From Bacteroidota bacterium (GTDB taxonomy: Bacteria; Bacteroidota; Bacteroidia; Bacteroidales; VadinHA17): 14,184 bases of DNA. Below are positions 1 to 7,551 of this stretch, piece by piece. The position numbers and the translations under genes are program-made. Each line of letters opens with the position of its first letter. Position 1 is the stretch's first letter. The DNA is taken from assembly GCA_021816545.1 (NCBI GenBank), contig JAKAXP010000033.1, positions 1-14,184 of the forward strand, in the 5' to 3' direction. The notes under the pieces were generated by a model that did not search any database, was not told where the DNA came from, and saw nothing but the letters and a program-made list of their open reading frames with translations.

Positions 1-54
1 CCGGTCGCCCCGGAAAAAGAGTGTCCATACGCGCGGTGAAGAACTGAATTATGG

Positions 55-62
55 TATATTTG
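55..62 (+). promoter_or_regulatory. Candidate -7 promoter element for the first FKBP gene
   Basis: TATATTTG matches the Bacteroidetes -7 consensus TAnnTTTG and lies about 60 bases before the start codon at 123. No TTG or TTTG stands at the expected -33 distance, so the call rests on the -7 element alone. The rest of bases 1-122 is AT-rich leader after position 40 and GC-rich before it. I could not assign any gene to it. Confidence 0.4.
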
Positions 63-122
63 CGCCACTGAAACAGAAAATTTTGAGATTTTACCGCTAT
101 CAGTGGATTTAAATTCAAGAAA

Positions 123-812
123 ATGAAAATCACAAGACTCATGCTCGTTTTGGCTGTGGCTGCCATCGCAATCATGCCGGCAAACGGCCAGAAATCAAAA
201 CTGCCCACCTCTGATGACTCACTCTCATATGCGCTTGGCGTGGCAAATTTCAATTACTACAAAGGTGACAGTATCGCTATCAATACAAAGATGTTCTCAA
301 AAGGGATGACGGATGCTTCAAAGGATAAAACCCTCATGAGTGATACCGCCGCCAATGCCTTTATTGTCAGCTATATGCAGAGACGTGAAAGGGCACGCCT
401 TATGGCCAGATACGGCAAGGAGATAGAAGCTGCAAGAACATGGCTGGCAGAGAACGCAAAACAGGAAGGGGTCGTAACAACCGCCAGCGGCCTTCAGTAC
501 AAGGTGCTTCAGGAGGGTACAGGGGCAACTCCGGGACCGGAAGATATCGTAAAGGTGCAATACACCGGTAAAACTATTGACGGGAATAAATTCGACTCAT
601 CATTTGACCGGGGTGAACCAGCCCAGTTCAGGGTAAGCAATGTCATCCGCGGATGGGTCGAGGGCCTTCAGCTCATGAAGGAGGGCTCAAGGGTGATGCT
701 TTTTATACCGTATGATCTCGCCTATGGCGAAAGGGGTGCGGGAAATGTCATCAAACCTTTTGAGACACTTATATTTGAAGTGGAACTTCTCGAAGTAATA
801 AAAGAACAGTAA
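123..812 (+). CDS. FKBP-type peptidyl-prolyl cis-trans isomerase, exported, with FKBP_N-like domain
   Basis: This enzyme should catalyse cis-trans isomerisation of Xaa-Pro bonds and assist protein folding in the periplasm. The 229-residue protein begins with a signal peptide (MKITRLMLVLAVAAIAIMPA, cleavage probably near residues 20-23). A helical FKBP_N-like dimerisation and chaperone segment follows (about 30-115, starting with SYALGV), then a C-terminal FKBP domain (about 121-229). All usual FKBP12 pocket positions can be matched: Y147, F157-D158, F169, V174-I175, W178, Y201 and F218, so an active isomerase is expected. There is no lipobox cysteine, unlike its downstream paralogue, so it is probably soluble in the periplasm. 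The layout resembles FkpA/Mip proteins. The start is supported by the signal peptide and an AT-rich leader (TTCAAGAAA) typical of Bacteroidetes. The next FKBP gene begins 60 bases downstream. Confidence 0.93.
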   Translation: MKITRLMLVLAVAAIAIMPANGQKSKLPTSDDSLSYALGVANFNYYKGDSIAINTKMFSKGMTDASKDKTLMSDTAANAFIVSYMQRRERARLMARYGKEIEAARTWLAENAKQEGVVTTASGLQYKVLQEGTGATPGPEDIVKVQYTGKTIDGNKFDSSFDRGEPAQFRVSNVIRGWVEGLQLMKEGSRVMLFIPYDLAYGERGAGNVIKPFETLIFEVELLEVIKEQ

Positions 813-838
813 TATCCCGCACTTGAAATTCAAAATAT

Positions 839-846
839 TATCTTTG
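839..846 (+). promoter_or_regulatory. Candidate -7 promoter element for the second FKBP gene
   Basis: TATCTTTG fits TAnnTTTG and lies 27 bases before the start codon at 873, in the 60-base gap between the FKBP genes. The nearest upstream TTG (823-825) is only 13 bases away, closer than the usual 19-21, so the -33 half is poor. If real, the second FKBP gene and the genes overlapping behind it could be transcribed independently of the first. Confidence 0.35.
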
Positions 847-872
847 CCAAAAATCAAATTAAAACATACACA

Positions 873-1568
873 ATGAAAATCAAAGGTTTAGTTATTCTCG
901 CTGTAACAGCAGCGCTGATCGCATCGTCATGCAATACGGAATCAGGTATCACCGGCGCAAAGGTGAAAACCTCCGAAGATTCACTCGCCTATGCAATCGG
1001 CGTTAATTTTTATTTCGATTCATCGAATGACAGTATTTTTATTGACCCGGTCCTGCTTGCAAAGGGAATGCTTGATTCAAAGAACGGCAAGAACATGATG
1101 GAACAGGGTGCAGCCCAGACCTTCCTCATGACATATATGCAGAAAAAGCAGATGGAACAGATGAAGAAGATGTATGGAAAGAACATTGATGAAGGGGAGA
1201 AATTCCTTGCCGACAACAAGAAGCGTGAAGGGGTACAGGAGACAGCAAGCGGACTCCAGTATGAGGTTGTAACAATGGGTACCGGTGCAAAACCCGTCGC
1301 CACCGATGTGGTAAAAGTTCATTATACCGGTATGCTTCTCGACAGCACTAAATTTGACTCTTCAGTTGACCGCGGTGAACCCGCACAGTTCGGTGTGAAC
1401 CAGGTCATCCAGGGATGGCAGGAAGGTATCCAGCTTATGCCGGTAGGATCGAAATTCAAATTCTACATTCCTTATGAACTCGCTTACGGTGAGCAGGGAA
1501 CAGGCCCGATACCTCCGTATGCAACCCTTATTTTTGATGTTGAGCTCCTTGATATCGTCAAGCAATGA
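873..1568 (+). CDS. FKBP-type peptidyl-prolyl cis-trans isomerase, lipoprotein
   Basis: This is a second prolyl isomerase, paralogous to the preceding gene and almost the same length (231 residues). It starts with a lipoprotein signal peptide ending in the lipobox ASSC, so Cys20 is the predicted lipidated N-terminus and the protein should be membrane-anchored. The FKBP_N-like helical part (about 35-118) is rich in Met, Lys and Gln (residues 89-101). The catalytic FKBP domain spans about 124-231. Pocket residues are intact: Y151, F161-D162, F173, V178-I179, W182, Y205 and F221. Its stop codon overlaps the start of the cyclophilin gene in an ATGA junction, which implies translational coupling. 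The clear difference from its neighbour is localisation (lipidated versus soluble), which suggests duplication followed by specialisation. Only two mildly acidic or polar residues follow the cysteine, so surface exposure cannot be predicted. Confidence 0.93.
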   Translation: MKIKGLVILAVTAALIASSCNTESGITGAKVKTSEDSLAYAIGVNFYFDSSNDSIFIDPVLLAKGMLDSKNGKNMMEQGAAQTFLMTYMQKKQMEQMKKMYGKNIDEGEKFLADNKKREGVQETASGLQYEVVTMGTGAKPVATDVVKVHYTGMLLDSTKFDSSVDRGEPAQFGVNQVIQGWQEGIQLMPVGSKFKFYIPYELAYGEQGTGPIPPYATLIFDVELLDIVKQ

Positions 1569-2026
1569 TATCAGCCGAGATACATACCCCGAAGGGGGTG
1601 ATGAAGGCGGTTCTTTATGATGATGATGCTCCGGGCACGGTAAACAACTTCGTGAAACTGGCCAGGCAAGGATTTTATGACGGCCTCGCTTTTCACAGGG
1701 TGATACCCGATTTCGTCATCCAGGGAGGCTGCCCCTTCTCGAAGAACATGAGCGATCCGCGTGTCGGTACAGGCGGCCCTGGCTATAAGATCAAATGTGA
1801 GCTTACAGGCCAGAAACAATTCCATGACCGCGGCGTTATGTCAATGGCACACGCCGGCAGAGACACAGGTGGATCCCAGTTCTTCATCTGCCACAGCAGG
1901 GCAAACACCAAACACCTCGACAGGAACCATACATGCTTCGGCAAGGTGATCGAGGGTGTTGAAGTGATTGACCAGATCAGGGCAGGAGACACCATTGAGA
2001 AGATTGTCATTACAGACTCGGAATAA
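1565..2026 (+). CDS. Cyclophilin-type peptidyl-prolyl cis-trans isomerase (PpiB-like)
   Basis: This is a single-domain cyclophilin of 153 residues, a prolyl isomerase of a fold unrelated to FKBP. It has no signal peptide and should be cytoplasmic. The core motif FHRVIPDFVIQGG (43-55) supplies the expected catalytic Arg45 plus Phe50 and Gln53. SMAHAGRDTGGSQFFI (93-108) and the His122 in LDRNHTCFG complete the active site. The position of human CypA Trp121 is His117, as is common in bacterial cyclophilins, so cyclosporin binding is likely weak. Four cysteines (56, 78, 109, 124) are present. The first codon overlaps the upstream FKBP stop by four bases, and its stop overlaps the next start by one (TAATG). 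It is therefore the middle gene of a tightly coupled trio. Confidence 0.94.
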   Translation: MISAEIHTPKGVMKAVLYDDDAPGTVNNFVKLARQGFYDGLAFHRVIPDFVIQGGCPFSKNMSDPRVGTGGPGYKIKCELTGQKQFHDRGVMSMAHAGRDTGGSQFFICHSRANTKHLDRNHTCFGKVIEGVEVIDQIRAGDTIEKIVITDSE

Positions 2027-2409
2027 TGGAATACCAGATCACCGGCAGGATCGCTGAGGTTTATCCCATCAACAGGATCAATGAACGTTTCCGCAAGAGG
2101 GAGTTCGTCATTGAACATAAGGAGAGCGGAAGCGGACAGGCATATGTCGACTATATCAAGTTTCAGCTTACGCAGGAAAAGTGTGAGATAATCGACGAGT
2201 CATGGCTGAGACAGGAGGTGACCGTGACTTTCAGCATCCGGGGAAACCGCTGGGAAAAGAACGGGGTGGCAAACTACATCACCAACCTGAATGCTGTCGC
2301 AGTCAGCAGGGGAATTGCTGTTGCGGAGAATGGCCAGAAAGCCATTGTAAACCCGCACCTTGAGGATGCCCCCTCCCCCAGCCCGGAGATGGACGATCTG
2401 CCGTTTTGA
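2026..2409 (+). CDS. DUF3127 family protein with SSB-like acidic C-terminal tip
   Basis: This 127-residue protein has no signal peptide and matches what I know of DUF3127, a small family found mainly in Bacteroidetes. Its function is not established. The N-terminal 95 residues are beta-rich (EYQITGRIAEVYPI, QEVTVTFSIRGNRW, YITNLNAVAV), as expected for an OB-like barrel. The C-terminus is a proline-, serine- and acid-rich linker ending in MDDLPF. That matches the acidic tip of bacterial single-stranded DNA-binding proteins (typically DDDIPF), which docks repair and replication partners. A nucleic-acid-linked role is therefore plausible but inferred. The start codon shares one base with the cyclophilin stop. 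A strong terminator begins 24 bases after the stop, making this the last gene of the block. Confidence 0.85.
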   Translation: MEYQITGRIAEVYPINRINERFRKREFVIEHKESGSGQAYVDYIKFQLTQEKCEIIDESWLRQEVTVTFSIRGNRWEKNGVANYITNLNAVAVSRGIAVAENGQKAIVNPHLEDAPSPSPEMDDLPF

Positions 2410-2433
2410 TCATTATCCGTTACAATACATCAG

Positions 2434-2465
2434 TGCCACATCCTACGGGGTGTGGCATTTTTGTT
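2434..2465 (+). terminator. Rho-independent terminator after the DUF3127 gene
   Basis: TGCCACATCC pairs with GGGTGTGGCA across a TACG loop, giving a 10-bp stem with one T-G wobble. A T-run (TTTTTGTTAATT) follows immediately. It sits 24 bases past the DUF3127 stop and should end the FKBP-cyclophilin-DUF3127 transcript. Confidence 0.88.
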
Positions 2466-2470
2466 AATTC

Positions 2471-2540
2471 AGGCAGTAGGCAATAGAGGGCCGATCCGCC
2501 AGCTGGCGGAGAAGGAGCCAGGTTGCAGGGGAGGCAGTAG
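2471..2540. repeat. Intergenic repeat: 9-bp direct repeats flanking a perfect 16-bp palindrome
   Basis: AGGCAGTAG occurs at 2471-2479 and again at 2532-2540. The first copy runs on into a second heptad (GGCAGTA GGCAATA, 2472-2485). Between them, 2495-2510 reads TCCGCCAGCTGGCGGA, a perfect inverted repeat with no spacer. The segment has no reading frame of note and lies between the terminator and the next promoter. It looks like a remnant of a dispersed or heptad-type intergenic repeat, but one window cannot show whether it recurs in the genome. Confidence 0.6.
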
Positions 2541-2573
2541 TGTTGGCAATGCCATTACATTTGGAAATACAAT

Positions 2574-2581
2574 TATATTTG
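2574..2581 (+). promoter_or_regulatory. Candidate -7 promoter element for the M3 peptidase gene
   Basis: TATATTTG is an exact TAnnTTTG match, identical to the element before the first FKBP gene, and sits 21 bases before the ATG at 2603. It predicts a very short leader of roughly 15 bases. TTTG at 2560-2563 is too close (10 bases) to serve as the -33 element. Confidence 0.45.
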
Positions 2582-2602
2582 TCCAAACCAGATCACTGAA
2601 CC

Positions 2603-4645
2603 ATGACCTCTGACAACACTCTGCTGATTGAATGGAATACGCCCTTCGGCATCGCGCCCTTTGACCGCATCAGGCCGGAACATTTCAAACCGGCTGTTGA
2701 GGAGGCCATTGCCGTGGCAAAAAAGGAGATAGACCAGATAGTTTCTGACGTCGCCGAACCAGGTTTCACAAATACAATCGAAGCTCTCGAAAAGGCAGGA
2801 TCATTGCTGAACCGCATCACCCCGGTATTGTTCAACCTGAACAGCTCCGATACCACACCTGAACTTCAGGAAGCAGCCCGGGATGTGTCGCCCATGCTGG
2901 CCAACTTTTCAAATGACATCACGCTTGACCCGGAGCTGTTCAGGAAAGTTAAGAGTGTCTGGGACAGGAGGCAATCACTGGTGACTGATCCGGAACAGCT
3001 CATACTTCTTGACCGGAGGTACAAAAGCTTTATCCGCGGAGGAGCCGGCCTTGCAGATGATGAGAAGGAGAGATTCAGGGCAATTACGGTGGAGCTGTCC
3101 ACCCTGTCGCTGAAGTTTGAAGAGAATGTCCTGGCTGAGACCAATGACTTCACACTTCATCTTGCCACTGAGGCGGAGCTCTCAGGTCTGCCAGACGGAA
3201 TTCGTGAAGCAGCAGCAGCCCTGGCGCATGAAAAGGGTATGAAGGGGTGGCTGTTCACCCTGCATGCACCAAGTTTTGTTCCTTTCATGCAGTATGCTGA
3301 CAGGCGGGAACTGAGGGAGAAAATGTTCAGGGCATATGCCCGACGGGCCTTCAGACGAAATGAGTATGACAACACTGAACTGGTGCTCCGGATTTCAGAA
3401 CTGAGACTTGAGATGGCAAAATTGTTGGGGTATTCCAACTATGCAGCCTATGCTCTTGAGGAGCGAATGGCTTCAACCCCTGCAGAGGTGAACGGATTCC
3501 TGCATAATCTGCTGGAAGCCTCAGTAGCCGCTGGCAGAAGGGACCAGAAGGACATTGAAGATTATGCTTTCAGCCACGGTCATGAGGGGAGGCTTGAGAG
3601 ATGGGACTGGGCCTACTGGTCTGAAAAGCTCAGGCTGGAGCGGTTCAGTATCGATGATGAGGCGCTTAGACCTTATATGCCTCTCGAAAAGGTTAGGGAA
3701 GCAGTGCTGGAACTGGCTACGAGGTTATATGGCCTCACCTTCGAAGAAAATAAAAACATACCTGTCTACAATGAAGAGGTTACAGCGTTCGAGGTACATG
3801 ACGGTGACCGGGGTATCATTGCAATCCTGATGCTTGACTTCCACCCCAGGAAGGGCAAGAGCGGAGGGGCATGGATGACCGGCTTCCGCGAACAGTGGAA
3901 AGAAAACGGCAGGAGGATAATTCCTGTTGTATCACTGGTGATGAACTTCACACGCCCGACACCCGCGAGGCCTTCACTCCTGTCGCACAGCGAGATGAAT
4001 ACATTCCTTCATGAATTCGGGCATGCCCTGCACGGAATGCTTTCAGACTGCACCTACGAGAGTCTCTCCGGTACCAACGTGAAGCGTGATTTTGTTGAAC
4101 TTCCGTCACAGATAATGGAGAACTGGGCCTGGGAGAAGGAGTGGCTCGACACCTGGGCTGCCGATTACCGGACAGGAGAAAAGATACCTGAAGATATACT
4201 TATAAAGCTGAAGGAATCACTTACATACAATGAGGGCTATGCCTGCATGCGGCAACTTGGGTTCGGTCTGCTTGACATGGCCTGGCACACGATGGAGGAA
4301 CCATTCAGGGGTGACATCGTGGCCTTTGAGCGTACCTCCATGGCATCGGCAGAGCTGCTTCCACCGGCTGACGGAGCATGCATGAGTGTATCCTTTGCCC
4401 ATCTCTTTGCCGGTGGCTATGCAGCAGGGTATTACGGCTATAAATGGGCCGAAGTCCTTGATGCGGATGCTTTCAGCCTTTTCCGGGAAAAAGGGATTTT
4501 CAATTCGGAGACAGCAAGGTCATTCCGCCACAACATCCTTGAAAAAGGTGGCAGCCGAGAGCCTGATGAACTCTTCAAAGCCTTCCGGGGACGGGAGCCT
4601 TCACCTGAGGCACTTATAGAAAGAAGCGGATTCAAAAGGATCTGA
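2603..4645 (+). CDS. dcp: M3-family zinc metallopeptidase, dipeptidyl carboxypeptidase (Dcp-like)
   Basis: This is a thermolysin-clan M3 peptidase of 680 residues, almost exactly the length of E. coli Dcp. That enzyme removes C-terminal dipeptides from oligopeptides during peptide turnover. The zinc site is visible as HEFGH at 470-474 with the third ligand Glu499 in DFVELPSQ, at the same spacing as in thimet oligopeptidase and Dcp. The family's substrate-binding aromatic patch follows as HLFAGGYAAGYYGYKW (600-615), with His600, Tyr606 and Tyr613 likely important. The N-terminal two thirds form the helical lid seen across M3. There is no signal peptide or lipobox, so it should work in the cytoplasm. 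It appears monocistronic, with its own -7 element upstream. It faces the susCD operon convergently, with only 87 bases between stop codons. A general oligopeptidase A-type activity cannot be excluded. Confidence 0.92.
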   Translation: MTSDNTLLIEWNTPFGIAPFDRIRPEHFKPAVEEAIAVAKKEIDQIVSDVAEPGFTNTIEALEKAGSLLNRITPVLFNLNSSDTTPELQEAARDVSPMLANFSNDITLDPELFRKVKSVWDRRQSLVTDPEQLILLDRRYKSFIRGGAGLADDEKERFRAITVELSTLSLKFEENVLAETNDFTLHLATEAELSGLPDGIREAAAALAHEKGMKGWLFTLHAPSFVPFMQYADRRELREKMFRAYARRAFRRNEYDNTELVLRISELRLEMAKLLGYSNYAAYALEERMASTPAEVNGFLHNLLEASVAAGRRDQKDIEDYAFSHGHEGRLERWDWAYWSEKLRLERFSIDDEALRPYMPLEKVREAVLELATRLYGLTFEENKNIPVYNEEVTAFEVHDGDRGIIAILMLDFHPRKGKSGGAWMTGFREQWKENGRRIIPVVSLVMNFTRPTPARPSLLSHSEMNTFLHEFGHALHGMLSDCTYESLSGTNVKRDFVELPSQIMENWAWEKEWLDTWAADYRTGEKIPEDILIKLKESLTYNEGYACMRQLGFGLLDMAWHTMEEPFRGDIVAFERTSMASAELLPPADGACMSVSFAHLFAGGYAAGYYGYKWAEVLDADAFSLFREKGIFNSETARSFRHNILEKGGSREPDELFKAFRGREPSPEALIERSGFKRI

Positions 4646-4651
4646 ATAAAA

Positions 4652-4680
4652 GCAGGGACACTGAAATCCAGTGTCCCTGC
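4652..4680 (-). terminator. Perfect 12-bp hairpin terminator, oriented for the minus-strand operon
   Basis: GCAGGGACACTG (4652-4663) and CAGTGTCCCTGC (4669-4680) form an uninterrupted 12-bp stem with a 5-base loop. On the minus strand the stem is followed by a TTTTATTC run, while on the plus strand no T-tract follows. It is therefore best read as the terminator of the susCD operon, 52 bases after the last stop. It may also limit read-through from the peptidase, whose stop lies 6 bases away. The convergent gap also holds a tiny CCCC-TGA-GGGG stem at 4702-4712. Confidence 0.85.
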
Positions 4681-4732
4681 AGTAACCAACCCTGATTCTA
4701 CCCCCTGAGGGGCAAAACTTTCAGCTGAACGT

Positions 4733-5581
4733 TTACAAGGCCGTGAATGTTCTTACGGCACTCACAGGGACAGCAGCCCTGAAACCGCAGAAGATATGGT
4801 GAACTCTCCTGCCTATTGTGCCTGTCCAGTAATCAGCATATGAAACCATTGCGCCGCTTGCATTCCGCACCTGAAGGTCGCCGACAATGTTTCCGTTGTT
4901 GTCAACCACCTTGATACGGTAGTCGATACGGCGTGAGCCGGCTGTCACAAGTTCGTTCGGAAGCTTGATAAGAAGCACCTGCTGCCAGCCTGTCGATTCC
5001 CCAAAGGCCACAGGTGAGCCAATGTTTACCACCTGGTTGGTCCGGTGGCTTATGTACTGGTACTGCAGCTTCAGTGTGGTGGGTACGCCTGCCGTCTCGT
5101 AAAGGAAATTGTAAAACTTGACCCAGGTTGTTGAGTCGGTTTCCACAGTCTCCCTGCGGATGTACGGGTAACCATTGTCAATTACAGTCGGAGGCAGGGT
5201 CATGTCATGAACAAAAAGGTTCTGTTTCCCTTTTGTCACTGTGACATTCTGGTCATAAACCAGTGAGTCAATTGTCACCTTGCCCAGCTTGTACATTTTA
5301 ATGTTAAGCGTACCAGGGTTCACAACATAGAATTTGCCTACAGAACCACTTGGGATGGCATTGTAAGTGCTAAGCGGAGCCTTATTGTTTGCAACCATCT
5401 GGTTGTTCAGATCAACCCTGGTTATGTTGTTTGCAGCAACAGCTGTCACCGGCGCGATGTAATGAAGCTGAATCTCAGCCATTTCACCGATCGGTTCGGC
5501 ATCGTATTCAATAGTCTGCTTTTCGCATGAAGCCATCAGGGTTACTGCCAGGATCAGACTTAAATATTTTATTACTTTCAT
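4733..5581 (-). CDS. Putative SusE/F-position outer-membrane lipoprotein, DUF4397-like
   Basis: This is a 282-residue lipoprotein I cannot assign firmly. The signal peptide ends in the lipobox MASC, with Cys19 followed by Glu-Lys. The mature part is predicted beta-rich. A central stretch, about residues 84-130 (YVVNPGTLNIKMYKLG and on), resembles DUF4397-type beta-sandwich repeats, and a second similar strand set follows near 150-205. I see no catalytic motif. It is the last gene of the minus-strand operon, 26 bases after susD, the position often taken by SusE/SusF-like surface ligand-binding lipoproteins. A role as an accessory surface protein of the SusCD complex is inferred from position only. 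A strong terminator follows 52 bases downstream. Confidence 0.7.
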   Translation of the reverse strand: MKVIKYLSLILAVTLMASCEKQTIEYDAEPIGEMAEIQLHYIAPVTAVAANNITRVDLNNQMVANNKAPLSTYNAIPSGSVGKFYVVNPGTLNIKMYKLGKVTIDSLVYDQNVTVTKGKQNLFVHDMTLPPTVIDNGYPYIRRETVETDSTTWVKFYNFLYETAGVPTTLKLQYQYISHRTNQVVNIGSPVAFGESTGWQQVLLIKLPNELVTAGSRRIDYRIKVVDNNGNIVGDLQVRNASGAMVSYADYWTGTIGRRVHHIFCGFRAAVPVSAVRTFTAL

Positions 5582-5607
5582 TTTCGTTGATTTTTCAGGT
5601 TCGACGA

Positions 5608-7527
5608 TTACTTGGTTGGCATGTTACCCGGATAAGCGAACCAGGGTATTGAGCACTGGTAGTTTGCAGCCATCCCGGAGATGGGTTTCAGAGACTCGAG
5701 TGAAGGTTTGTTCCACATGTACTCGGAGTTGTAACGGGGACGAATCCTGTAGCAGGGAGAACCCTCATTGAAGGTGTTGTAAGCTGCCTTGCGGCCCTGA
5801 ACCTGTGCAGGAGAAAGATAGAGACCCTTGTAAACCTTGGCGGGATCAGTATCCCACTTATGGGTTACAGTTGAGAGGTCCCAGCCATTTCCGCTTGAAG
5901 GATATTCACCGGTATAGGCAAGATCATAATGATATTTCCTCATGTCAACCCATGCTTCGGAAGCACCCCATGGATAGAGGGCTACCCATTTCTGCATCAT
6001 TATGTGAGAGAGTGTGAAGTTTGCTTCAGTCAGTCCGTCAACATATGGTCCTGCAGCATATTCATTGGCCATTGTTGTAAAGATCGCTTTGGTCAGTTTG
6101 TCACCACCGGTTACGCCAAGTGTTGTCTGGACACCGTCAACAACTTTGCCGGGTTTCCCTGTTACGATATAGTCACCGGTGAACTGCAGGTCAGCCTTGA
6201 CACCATCCTTAAAGGCCTGGAGTGCTTCGGTCTTGCGGTCGATCTTGTAAAGAGCTTCGGCGAGACAGAATTTAAGCTGGGCATATGTCATCAGGATGTA
6301 AGGGGCATCGTCCCTGTACAGCCAGCGGCCACTGCCGTCATGAGCTGCGTCATTGGTGCTGGTGGCAGCTGAAGTTGAGTTGCGGCCGTAGAATGAAGGA
6401 GCGGTTCCGATCGGACCGGTAAGGCCTGTGAAGGTTCCGCCGTAATATTTGCGTTTCTTTATTGCGTAGGCATTATCAAGATTTGTGTATGCCGGGTCAT
6501 CTGTTGTGGCAAGCTTCACTGCAACTCGCGGATCGTAGTGACCTGGTACCGTTATAACGGTATCGCATACAATCTGATTTGCTGCCAGCTGGTAAGGATA
6601 ATATGTATTCCCTGTCACAGGAGTCTTGTTACCTGTTGCCGGGTCATATGCCGGGACAGTTCCCGTGAATACCTGCACTGCATATTCATGCTGCCAGTAT
6701 GACCGTGAGAGGTTAACCCTGTTTGTACCCCAGAAGTTGTTGTATGCGCCCTGGGCTGCAGCAGCGCCTCCGCCCGCAACCTTTACAGTAGCATTGTCTG
6801 CATTCGAGGTGAATGATTTTGAGGCTGCATCAATCAGCTCAGTGGCATAGGCGGTTGAGAAGTCAGATTTGTTTGTAAGCGAAGCGAGGTTATTGACTAT
6901 CACACCATACGCAAATTTGATCCATTTCTGCTTGTCACCGCCGTAGATGTAGTCATTGGCGCTGATCTTTGTTCCGTATCCGGTTGCATCATTCATTTCG
7001 AGGTACTCGATTGCCTTGTATGCCCAGTTGCGAACTGCCTTATAGATTGTATCCTGGTAGTCATACCTGTGTGAAAGCAGGCCGGGGACGAAAGCATCCT
7101 TCAGAATGAGTTCTCCGTGATACTTGGTTATCTGGTCCCAGGAATAGGCCTTGATTGCAAGACCGATACCCGCCAGGGTCCAGTTCTCTGCTTCTACAGA
7201 CTGGTTTATAAGGTTCTCAAGGTTCATCCCCTGGAGCCAGTAGATAACACGCCACAATTCACCGCCTGCATCGCTTCCTGCGCTGTAGTAATGAGTGGCA
7301 AATGTTGTATAGGAGCTGGTACCCATCATCTGGGTGAGAGGGCCTGTGGCACGGATATCCCAGTACATGCCCTGGTATTGCTGGATGATCCCTGCCAGGT
7401 AAAGGTAACCCTCCACTTTATCAGGTGCATCCACGTTTTTGTTGACATCAAGCCAATCCTCACAACTCGTGGTCATGAACATGAACGATGCCAGCAAAAG
7501 AACGGAAAGTGATATCTTTTTTATCAT
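5608..7527 (-). CDS. SusD/RagB-family outer-membrane lipoprotein (SusD-like_2 type)
   Basis: This is the substrate-binding lid of a SusCD importer, a 639-residue surface lipoprotein. The chosen start is the ATG at 7527, giving MIKKISLSVLLLASF and the lipobox TTSC with Cys22. The frame extends to a TTG at 7551 next to the susC stop, but that would add eight non-signal residues. The mature N-terminus, CEDWLDVNKNVDAPDKV, and the helical repeat region with WDQITKYHGE fit the SusD-like_2 (PF12771) group. Acidic residues right after the cysteine agree with surface export. The C-terminal RIRPRYNSEYMWN segment is typical of SusD ends. It is transcribed 24 bases after susC. The family binds glycans or, as in RagB, peptides; the ligand cannot be read from sequence. 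Here the neighbours point to peptidoglycan peptides. Confidence 0.92.
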   Translation of the reverse strand: MIKKISLSVLLLASFMFMTTSCEDWLDVNKNVDAPDKVEGYLYLAGIIQQYQGMYWDIRATGPLTQMMGTSSYTTFATHYYSAGSDAGGELWRVIYWLQGMNLENLINQSVEAENWTLAGIGLAIKAYSWDQITKYHGELILKDAFVPGLLSHRYDYQDTIYKAVRNWAYKAIEYLEMNDATGYGTKISANDYIYGGDKQKWIKFAYGVIVNNLASLTNKSDFSTAYATELIDAASKSFTSNADNATVKVAGGGAAAAQGAYNNFWGTNRVNLSRSYWQHEYAVQVFTGTVPAYDPATGNKTPVTGNTYYPYQLAANQIVCDTVITVPGHYDPRVAVKLATTDDPAYTNLDNAYAIKKRKYYGGTFTGLTGPIGTAPSFYGRNSTSAATSTNDAAHDGSGRWLYRDDAPYILMTYAQLKFCLAEALYKIDRKTEALQAFKDGVKADLQFTGDYIVTGKPGKVVDGVQTTLGVTGGDKLTKAIFTTMANEYAAGPYVDGLTEANFTLSHIMMQKWVALYPWGASEAWVDMRKYHYDLAYTGEYPSSGNGWDLSTVTHKWDTDPAKVYKGLYLSPAQVQGRKAAYNTFNEGSPCYRIRPRYNSEYMWNKPSLESLKPISGMAANYQCSIPWFAYPGNMPTK

Positions 7528-7551
7528 TGTTTCAGTTTTTTGTATTAGCAA

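Noticed and set aside
1010..1303. Minus-strand frame of 97 residues inside the second FKBP gene
   Set aside because: It is fully contained in a well-conserved gene and shows no protein-like features.
5929..6372. A 147-residue plus-strand reading frame inside susD
   Set aside because: It is antisense to a strongly supported SusD gene, has no recognisable motif or start context, and looks like a frame shadow.
7117..7512. A 131-residue plus-strand frame antisense to the start of susD
   Set aside because: It is Cys/His/Val-rich, as expected from reverse-frame translation, with no promoter or family resemblance.
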